In this document: one piece after another, positions 56,451 to 64,000 of the stretch
Numbering within the stretch: the first letter of the stretch is position 1
How the letters are laid out: each line of letters begins with the position of its first letter
NCBI RefSeq assembly: GCF_014898055.3
Contig: NW_023601212.1
Coordinates: 53,184,329 to 53,248,328, forward strand
Source of the DNA: Talpa occidentalis
Lineage: Eukaryota > Chordata > Mammalia > Eulipotyphla > Talpidae
Direction of reading: 5' to 3'
DNA: 64,000 bases
The notes under the pieces: model-generated
Told to the model about the DNA's origin: nothing
What the model saw: the letters and a program-made list of their open reading frames with translations, nothing else
Database searches by the model: none
Position numbers and translations under genes: made by a program

Positions 56451-57399
56451 ATTCTGGTGTTTCCCCATCAGAGTGTCCATCAAGACTCACTCTCCAAACA
56501 AGTTTTACTTCAATCTACTCATTCATCCATCCCTCTCCTCCCACCAATATTGTCCACCCTTTTAGTTATCTCCTTACTCGCCTGTACATCCATCCATCAT
56601 CTATCCATCATTCAACATCTTCACCTCTATAAAGTATCCGCTGGCACTGAGCCAAGCAGAGAAATACTGAGACAAAGACATCACCACAACAATTTAGTAC
56701 AGAAACAAACAGAAAATTACATCACAAGATGAAAAATGTCACCAAAGATAAGCATCACAGTGCACTATGATAGCACAGAGGTAAGGGTTATACCTGGAGA
56801 AAAGAGATGGGAACTTTCTAGGGGAGATGATATTAACAGAATTGTGAAGGAAATCTAGGCCTTAAAGTGAAGATGGAACAATATGTAGAAAGGCATAGAT
56901 ATAAGAAAGCAAGGTGAATCTGGTGAAACCGTGGCCTGGCTGGAATGTAAGATGAATAATAAGAGATGACTCAAAGAGATGGACACAGACAAGAACAGAT
57001 TCTTTCCTTCAGTTATGGTTTCTAATCCTATGAAAACAGCTGCTGAATTTCTATCCACCTACATACTTTTAATCACCTTATATGCACCTATTTCATACCT
57101 ATGTCAAGGGGGAAGGCTCTAGTTGTATTAATGAGGAAATTAAAAATTACTGCACATTTCTAACTGGTGGCTTTAACATCCAGGCTGTGGTTGAACACTC
57201 CGTGGCGTCAATGGACTGCTTCTGAGTTGTTTAGGTGGATTCTATCACCTGAAATATATCAAGAAACAGATGATGTGGCCTGCAGCCCCTGTGGAATGAG
57301 GGGAAGAGAAAACTTCAGCGCAATCTCTCTCTGCTCAGATGGAATTATCTTTCCTCATGTTCCCGTATTGACTCCAGAATTCTGCTTTGGTACTTATTA
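56451..57399. other. Unassigned
   Basis: Contains 'catccatc' and 'ctatccatcatt' runs near 56,585-56,612. No gene seen. Confidence 0.4.
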
Positions 57400-57905
57400 G
57401 TTGCCAGCCTATCCACTCGGAGGCTTCCCAGATCTGTTAAGGAACTTGATGAAACTCCATGGACCAGCAAGGAGCAACAGTGCTGGCTCTGAAAATCTGG
57501 GTCAGCAGTCCAGAGCTTCAGTGGCGTGTTGCCGCAGGCTCTACTCACAGGTGAGGCAACTGACCTACCCCGAGGAGGTGCTACCTGCGCTGTGCTAGGG
57601 GTGCCTCTGGCTCCGAATACTCCACCCACCAGCCACTGACTGCCAGCCTGCCGAGAGCCTGGGGCTGGAGAGCGGCTCAGGGGCCACTCATCGCTGCCTG
57701 GCAACAATGGCAATTCCTGCCCCGCCCATCCACCCGAAGAAAAAGAATGATGTCCAGTCCCTCCGCGGGACCCCCAGCCGACCAAGATTCAAATGCTCCT
57801 CCTCTAGCCCCGACTCCCTGGCCCCACCCACATTGAGGCCCACCCCCTGCGACAGGCTCCGCCCACAGCAGGCTTTGGCTGAGGACGCAGGAACCCTACA
57901 GCTTA
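57400..57905. other. Short GC- and CpG-richer patch
   Basis: By eye about 16-18 CpG dinucleotides lie between 57,520 and 57,900, against very few in the surrounding 30 kb. GC-box-like 'ccgcccat' and 'ctccgcccac' are present. Open frames on both strands (146 codons minus, 68 plus) have no known domain. It could be a small promoter or a diverged GC-rich insertion. Confidence 0.35.
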
Positions 57906-58012
57906 TTCCTTGAAATGCTTTGAACACCTATTGATGCTAAAGGCTAGGTGTGGAATGAGGGTGGAATATGGGGGCAGAGTGTGGGAAGAGCACAACTTCA
58001 GCCCATCGAGAG

Positions 58013-58890
58013 TGCAGGTTTCCTTTATAATTAGTGTTTTTGTGTTTTTTGGGTAGATACCTAGGAGTGGAATTGCTGGTTCATATGGAAGCTCCATCTT
58101 TAGCAGGTTGAGGAATCTCCACACTGCTTTCCATTGGTGCTAGACCAGTCTGCATTCCCACCAACGGTGTTTAAGAGGATTTTCTGTTTTCTCCATATCC
58201 TCACCAGCACTTATTTCTTATCGTTTTGATATGGGCCATTTTCTGGTGTGAGGTGGTTTCTCCTGGCGGTGCTGATTTGCATTTTCCTGATGATACTTTT
58301 CCCTGTTGTGCCTGTTGAGCATCTGTATGTCTCCATTGGTGAAGTGCCTATTGAACACATCTGTCCTTTTTTGATTGAATTATTCATTTGCCTTTTGCTG
58401 AGTTGTATGAGCTCTTTGTAGATCTGGGATATTAGTCCCTTATCAGAAGTATGGTGTGTACATATTTTCTCCCATTTCAGAGGATGTCTCTTTGTTTCAG
58501 TTTATGATCTCTTTTGCTGTACAGAAGCTTTTTAGTTTGATGTTGTCCCAGTTATTTATATCCCTTTTTGTTTCCCTTGCTATTGGGGATGAACCACAAA
58601 GACATTTTGCCTATGTTTTCTTGTTTGTATGTTGTGTTTTCAGGTCTTGGATCCAAGTCTTTTATGCATTTTTGAGGTGATTTTTCTGTATGGTGTGAGA
58701 TAGCAATCTATTTTCTTTTTTTTTTTTTTTTTTTTGCATGTGACAGTCCAATTTTCTCAGCAACATTTATTGGAGAGGTTTTCCTTGTTCCAGTGTATAC
58801 TCTTCACTCCTTTGTCATAGATTAACTGTCCATATGCGTGTGGGTTATTTCTGGACTCTCAGTTCTATTCCACTGGTCTGCATATCTGTT
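58013..58890 (-). mobile_element. L1 ORF2 3' half, reverse orientation
   Basis: 'tagatacctaggagtggaat', 'gctgatttgcattttcctga', 'gagctctttgtagatctggg' and 'ttgctgtacagaagcttttt' are L1 ORF2 read in reverse. A T-run at about 58,710-58,735 interrupts it. Frames are broken. Confidence 0.88.
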
Positions 58891-59102
58891 TTGAGTACTG
58901 ACCCATTTTTGGATCATAATTTCTAGGTTTGAGTCTATTGGGAAGAAGGTTTGATTTTGTAGCACAATCCACCTCAGAAAACCACAGTGGTGGTCTCAGG
59001 ATTCCTCCCATCAATACCCTTGCATCTGGTATAATGCCAAACATATATGCAATGAATGTGGAATCAAAGTCACCCATGAATGCACTATAAAAGAGTGGTA
59101 GA

Positions 59103-59368
59103 GGGCCTCCCTGGTGGTGCAGCAGGTTGAGCGCAGCGCCATGAAGTCCACTGCAGAGCAGGTTCAATTTCTAGCCAGCCAGGGAGAAACCCACATGGCA
59201 CTGGCAGACCTCTGCTGTCTCGCCTGCTGCTCCCCTCAACAGTGTTTTCCATCAATCTGCCTGTTCTGCTCCCCACTCTGTCTCTGGTGAATCCTCTCAT
59301 CCTCCCACGCCTCTGGCATGTATCCCGGTTCTTGTATAAATAAATAAACCTTTAAAAAAAAATTTTAA
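59103..59368 (+). mobile_element. tRNA-derived SINE, subtype B
   Basis: GGGCCTCCCTGGTGGTGCAG head, mutated B box (GGTTCAATTTCTAG) and TTGTATAAATAAATAAACCT tail. Target duplication aaaagagtggtaga (59,089-59,102; 59,369-59,382). Confidence 0.92.
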
Positions 59369-59499
59369 AAAAGAGTGGTAGAACCTGAGAAGACCTCTTC
59401 ACCAAAAGTTCTTGGTATGTAAATCGGCTAGTCAGATAGTGACAACCAAAGTATCATTTTAATAACTGGTTTTTATTTTTCTTCATTTTTCTTATTTAC

Positions 59500-59610
59500 T
59501 ATGTGTCAAATATTATACTAGATATTTTTTTCATAAGTTCACTCAGGGTTATCATAACAACCTTGCAAAGAATGCACTTTTATTCTCACCTAAGAGATGA
59601 AGGAACTGAG
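59500..59610 (-). mobile_element. MIR, left part, split by an LTR
   Basis: 'ttctcacctaagagatgaag' followed by 'gaactgag' is the MIR core in reverse. It resumes at 60,092. Confidence 0.65.
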
Positions 59611-60091
59611 TGTTATGTATTGAATTGTATCCTCCTCCCCTTCAAAAATGACATACTGAAGTCTTAACGTTGAGTACCTCCAAATGTGATCTTTTATTTG
59701 GAAATAGGATCACTGCACCTAATAGAATTATTTTAGGCAAGATGAGGTTATACTGAAGTAGGGTGGACTCCTAATCCAGTATGACTGGTATCCTTATAAG
59801 AAGACAGTCATGTGCAGCTACAAAGACGCAAGGGGAATGCCATGTGGAGACAAAGAATTGTAGAGATACACCGATGCATCTCCAAGTCAAGGATACACAG
59901 AAACCAAGAATTATAGAAGGCTTTGAACAGATCCTCCCTTAGAATCTTTGAGAATGTGACCCTGTGGACACCTTGATTTGGGATGTTTAACTTCTAGAAT
60001 GTTGACACGATGCATTGCTATTTATTACTGTTTTAAGTTACCCAGTGTGGGGTACTTTGTTGTTATAAGAGGTTTTAGGAAACAAATATAC
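59611..60091 (+). mobile_element. MLT1-type LTR inserted in a MIR
   Basis: Starts TGTTATGTATTGAATTGTAT. Internal 'ggtatccttataagaagaca' and 'caccttgatttgggatg' match MLT1. Ends ...AAACAAATATA. Target duplication ctgag at 59,606-59,610 and 60,092-60,096, the 5 bp expected for ERVL-MaLR. Confidence 0.85.
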
Positions 60092-60200
60092 TGAGACTCC
60101 AGGAATCTGACACTTGTCCTTGATCACCTGGCTAGTTTGGGACAGAGCCAGGATTCAAACCCAAGGCTCTCTGGCTCCTAAATCGATGCTCTTTAGATTA
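60092..60200 (-). mobile_element. MIR, right part
   Basis: 'cacctggctagtttgggaca' followed by 'gagccaggattcaaaccca' is the tRNA-related MIR portion in reverse. Confidence 0.75.
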
Positions 60201-60520
60201 CACTTGTGTGAATCAATCTTTGATTCTACTTTACTATGATGAAGTGATGTGAAATCAAATACTGATTCATATCAGAAAAATGATTTGTTCTCTTCTATTC
60301 TTGTTCTACAATATTCCCTATGAACAATATTTCTTTGTTTAGAAATCTCTACCAATACTGTCTTTATAAATGTTTCTACTACTGTCCTTTATAGTCACAA
60401 GTTGTAAGTTGTACTTTTCACCCTCCTCTTGCCCCACCCTATTCATTTTTTAATGTTTTTTAACTTAAATCAGCTTGACCCATCTATACTTGGCATATTC
60501 CTCTTTAAAAACTTGTCTTA
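60201..60520. other. Unassigned, AT-rich
   Basis: Nothing recognised. Confidence 0.4.
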
Positions 60521-60535
60521 AAAAAATACCTGGAT

Positions 60536-61382
60536 GAGGGCTCGCTGGTTGTGCAAGATGTTAAGAAGCAACCTAAGAGGCTATCCACAGCCACTGCAGC
60601 ATGAGTTTGATCCCCAGCCAGGGAGCTACCCACATGACATGGCAAACCTCTCCTGATTTGCCCGCTGCTCCCCTTGTAACAGGGTGGTCTCTAGGAAAGG
60701 GGGAGGTTCCCTGCCCCACCCATGGGAGGATGGAACTGAGCAGGAAGAGGAGAAGTGGCAGAAGGGACTGAGGAAGGAAGCAGGATGGAGCCAGGAGACC
60801 TGGAGGAGGCGCATGGAGCCTAGAGACACGTGAAGAAACTGCGCTTGTCTTTTGGTCGTGGACTGGGTGACACAGATGTGGGTGAGACCCATGGGGAGGT
60901 GACAATGGCAGCTTTTATCTTGATGTTGATTTTGCTCTTTTCCTTCCGGGCTTGTCTGGTTGTTTCTAACCCTTTTCTGTGGGTCCCCACTGGAAGATGC
61001 TTTAGACTTGGGGCAGGCTTTGGGGCCTTGCTCTGGGCCATTCCCATATGAATGGACTTTTACCCATGAGGGGACGGGTAACTGGGTGCTTCATTTAGAA
61101 ACTAGACTCTTTGCCCTTCCTGTATTGTTTCCTAGTTTTATTAAAGCTCCTTCCCATTAAAGTCTCATATATTTTGTGTTGATGAGGCAGATGGCAGAAC
61201 CCATTTAGAATAGGCAGGTTTGTGGGGTTTGGGCTGCCCCTCTCCCTGTCCTATAACACCCTCAGCAGTGTGTTTCAGTCAGTCTGCCGGTTCTGTTCCC
61301 CACTCTGTCTCTGGTGAATCCTCTCACCCTCCTGCACATCTGGCATATACCCCAGTTCTTGTATGAATAAATAAATCTTTTA
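60536..61382 (+). mobile_element. tRNA-derived SINE, subtype B, split by a solo LTR
   Basis: Head part 60,536-60,674 and tail part from 61,259 join across the LTR at 'ctgctcccct|cagcagtgt'. Target duplication of the SINE aaaaaatacctggat at about 60,521-60,535 and 61,383-61,397. Confidence 0.9.
60675..61258 (+). mobile_element. Solo LTR, class I ERV-like, inside a SINE
   Basis: 584 bp from TGTAACAGGGTGG to ...CTGTCCTATAACA, with target duplication ccct (60,671-60,674; 61,259-61,262). ATTAAA signals near 61,140 and 61,157. A rearranged relative lies at 21,190-21,685. Non-coding. Confidence 0.88.
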
Positions 61383-61424
61383 AAAAAATACCTGGATAAA
61401 ATTCTCTTAAATATAGTCAGTAAA

Positions 61425-61637
61425 GGGGCCTCCCCAGTGGCACAGTGGTTGAGCGCTGGGTTGTGAAGCTACCTGCAGCCTCCGCAGCATCGGCTGGATC
61501 CCTGGCCACCAGCAAGGGTCCCACATGGCGCGCAGACCTCTCCTGCAGCACTCGTCAGTCTGCCTGTTCTGCTCCCTGCTCTAGCTCTGGTGAATTCTCT
61601 CACCCTCCCGTGTTTCTGACTGTACCCAGTGCTTGTA

Positions 61638-61684
<47 letters not shown>

Positions 61685-61699
61685 ATATTTTAAAAAATA
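61425..61699 (+). mobile_element. tRNA-derived SINE, subtype A, with small internal deletion
   Basis: GGCCTCCCCAGTGGCACAGT head. After 'gacctctcctg' about 35 bases are missing compared with other copies. Tail is an expanded (AAAT)n at 61,638-61,685. Target duplication atatagWcagtaaa. Confidence 0.9.
61638..61685. repeat. (AAAT)12 microsatellite in a SINE tail
   Basis: About 48 bases of AAAT units grown from the SINE's AATAAATAAAT tail. Confidence 0.95.
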
Positions 61700-61799
61700 T
61701 ATATAGACAGTAAAAATTTTAAGTGATATTTCCTGGAATTGAAAGACGAAAGGTGAGAAAAAGTAGTAATTGCTCCTTTTAAAATATTTTATTTCCAAT

Positions 61800-61918
61800 T
61801 CTCATTCCAAGCCTGTGAGGCAAACATTATTAACCCTAGAAAAGAAACTTAGATTCAGAGAAGATTAAGAAATCTGCTTAAGGTCAAAGTTCATAGATAG
61901 TAGAGAAAACGTTTCTCC
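61800..61918 (-). mobile_element. MIR fragment
   Basis: 'cattattaaccctagaaaag' followed by 'aaacttagattcagagaaga' and 'ttaagaaatctgcttaaggt' match reverse MIR. Confidence 0.6.
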
Positions 61919-62489
61919 CAGATCTGTCTTCAAAGGCCATGTTTTCCTCAGATTACCTTAGTCCCATATGTTATCTCCCCTCCTTCCCTTGTCTCCATGG
62001 CACTATTTCCAAATTAACAATAGCTTTTTTCATTTCCTTCTCAAGGAGTATCTTGGAGATCTCATTTTCCATAGTCACATACATCACTGAATCCTTGCCT
62101 CCTTTTTCCAAAATTGGCCAGAATCCATATTGTGAAGTATGCAGAAATCCCATTAGGCTTCTTTTATCTTTTGGTCATTTGGAAAACATTAACAAGCTCT
62201 TATGTAATACATTGGAGATTGACAATCATACCCATTTTTTGGTCTTTTACTATATATTTTAAAGGCTGAGGTGTCCTATGTCATTTATGAGAACTACCCC
62301 TCCACCTAGGGCCTCAATCCCATTCCTTTCAGAATCTCCAGGGGTCTTTCTGTTTCAGAGCTGTATCTTTCATCACTCCTTCCCCAGCTGCTTCCTCTCA
62401 GCTTATTAATATTCCCTTTTAAAAAGAAACCCTTCCTTTACCCCCATTTACCCCTTAAAGACACCATCCAATGGCCCTCTTTCTATTTC
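61919..62489. other. Unassigned, pyrimidine-rich
   Basis: No gene. Possibly the decayed upstream part of the L2 relic that follows. Confidence 0.4.
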
Positions 62490-62930
62490 TTTCTTCCTAG
62501 CCCTTAAAAGTGTAGTCTACAGTTGTCAGCTCCATTTCTTCTTCAACCTACCAAATGCAGTCAGATTTTACCCTTACCCTCCACTAATCCTGTTCTAAGA
62601 TTACATAAAAGCCTCTTATATATCAAAGTTAATGTATGATATGAGGTCATCATCCTGCTCCATCTCTCAGCTGTTGTTTCCATCTTCCTGTTCTGCTTGA
62701 AACGCTCCTCCTTTGGTGTCTGGAATATCGCATCTGTCTATGCCCCTTGTTTTTCCCCCTCTGCCTTATAATGTGACTCACTAGTTGTCTCTCATTTCGT
62801 GCTGTCCTGAGAATTCTTCCACTCTGATAGCTTCAACCAACACCTTTATGCAGTTTTGCACCAGAGGTATATAACTGATCTTGTCCTCACCTGACCTTCT
62901 CTTCAATGTATTCAAAGAATTTACTTTTTC
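62490..62930 (+). mobile_element. L2 relic (reverse-transcriptase region)
   Basis: 'gtagtctacagttgtcagct' followed by 'atgaggtcatcatcctgctc', 'catctctcagctgttgtttc' and 'ctgcttgaaacgctcctcct' follow the L2 ORF order around the AFDTVDH region. Badly decayed. Confidence 0.5.
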
Positions 62931-64000
62931 TTAAAATGAGTTTTGGAGAAAAAGAAATTTGCTATCATACATTGTAGAGAGAGAGCATGTTTCAGATGAG
63001 CAGTTACAAAACCATATGCAGAATAAAAAGAGAGGAAAGATCCGGAGAGATTGAGAAGGTTGTAATCAGTTCAGTATTGCTGTTGTGAAGTGAAACTGAG
63101 GGGGAAAAGAGGGATGAGAGGTGAGGCTAGGCAGACAGGCAAATGAAGTGCCATGCAGATGGTTTGAGATGTTGTCCTCTGTATGGTGAGCCATTGTGGC
63201 ATTCTGAGCAGAATACCATGACTGGCTTTGAATTCTAGAAAATTCTTTCTGTTAGGACAGAAAAGAAAGGATGAGATTGGAGGCAGGAGACCAAGGAAGC
63301 TGCACTATCATTTAAATAAGAGATAATGATATGATAAGCTAGGACAATGGAAGTGGTTCAGGGAGGAGGGATAATTGGCTTTCCTAAAGTGGAATCAAGG
63401 GTATTTGGTGATTAATCCACTAAAAGTATATGTAAGAAGATAAACTCTAGGGTGATGGGCTTCCTCATTTGGGTAATGGGGGAAAGGAAAAAATATTGAG
63501 CACAATGGATTAAAGAGCTTGAAGGAGACTTATTGGTCAACAATCATTCACTCATTCACCATACAGATATTTACTGAGCATTTTCTGCATGCTGGACACT
63601 GTGCTTAGACTTCTAATGATTTACATTTTGGGCATAAGTTTGAGACACTTGGAAACATTCAGGTTTTAGATATCTAAGAAACAGGTAGAGAAAAGCATCT
63701 AAAACTCAGGAGACATGTTCATTGTGTTGCTATTATTAGTAACCATGTGACAGGTGTTCTTGTAGGTACATTTTTCATATAATGCTTAAGTAGCTTTTCT
63801 CTACTAACATTAGTGATATTGGTGATATCTACAATCCATTCCATATTATTGATATTAGTTTTTAAATAATGTTTATCTGCATCCTTATGATTAATATAAT
63901 TTTCAAAAAACCACACATGTACACCTGTATGATTGGGCAGTGTTGACTGGTTTCTGCAAAATTGATGTCAAATCAAAGGTTAAAAAATCCTCTTCAAGGA
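62931..64000. other. Unassigned, AT-rich
   Basis: 63,538-63,610 ('cattcactcattcaccatac' ... 'tttactgagcattttctgca') may be an L2-like end in reverse. The rest shows nothing recognisable. Confidence 0.4.

Overview
This window is nuclear DNA from a placental mammal. It holds one protein gene with long mammalian-style non-coding flanks, and many interspersed repeats: MIR and L2 relics, MLT1-type LTRs, several ages of L1, and about 22 copies of a tRNA-derived SINE. The SINE has a 'CCTCCCTGGTGGCGCAG'-like head and an AATAAATAAATCTTT tail. It is not Alu, B1/B2, CAN, PRE or the vesper-bat VES SINE as I know them. Together with a young lineage-specific L1 this suggests a non-primate, non-rodent placental, perhaps a laurasiatherian such as a bat or mole, but I cannot fix the order.

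The one gene I can support is on the plus strand. It is the ZNF648 orthologue, an apparently intact 570-residue protein with ten C2H2 zinc fingers, coding from 28,087 to 29,799. A splice acceptor lies just before the coding exon. Upstream there are two weak candidates for the promoter or 5' exon: a strong splice donor near 25,018 and a TATA-like site near 25,534. In human, ZNF648 lies at 1q25.3 in a gene-poor stretch, which fits the lack of other genes here.

Layout: 1-16 kb is moderately GC, mostly unassigned DNA with scattered SINE, MIR, L2, MER5-like and Tigger-like pieces. 17-19 kb is a long L2 relic broken by SINEs. 21-24 kb holds a scrambled LTR and an LTR-like repeat ('family X'). 24-30 kb is the ZNF648 locus. 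31-50 kb is AT-rich, with old L1 pieces, MLT1 LTRs and a composite young L1 at 47.0-48.5 kb. 51.0-54.7 kb holds five solo LTRs of one endogenous-retrovirus family, two of them inserted inside a third. 55.9-58.9 kb has further L1 pieces and a short CpG-richer patch. 59-61.7 kb holds an MLT1 inside a MIR and another solo LTR inside a SINE. 62.5-62.9 kb is an L2 relic.

I found no operon, CRISPR array, rRNA or tRNA gene and no new multi-gene system. The most unusual content is the nested insertion history: solo LTRs within solo LTRs, each with its own 5-bp target duplication, and an L1 insertion combining a 5' inversion with a second, out-of-order L1 segment inside one target duplication. Repeat family names come from memory of consensus sequences, not from a database search.
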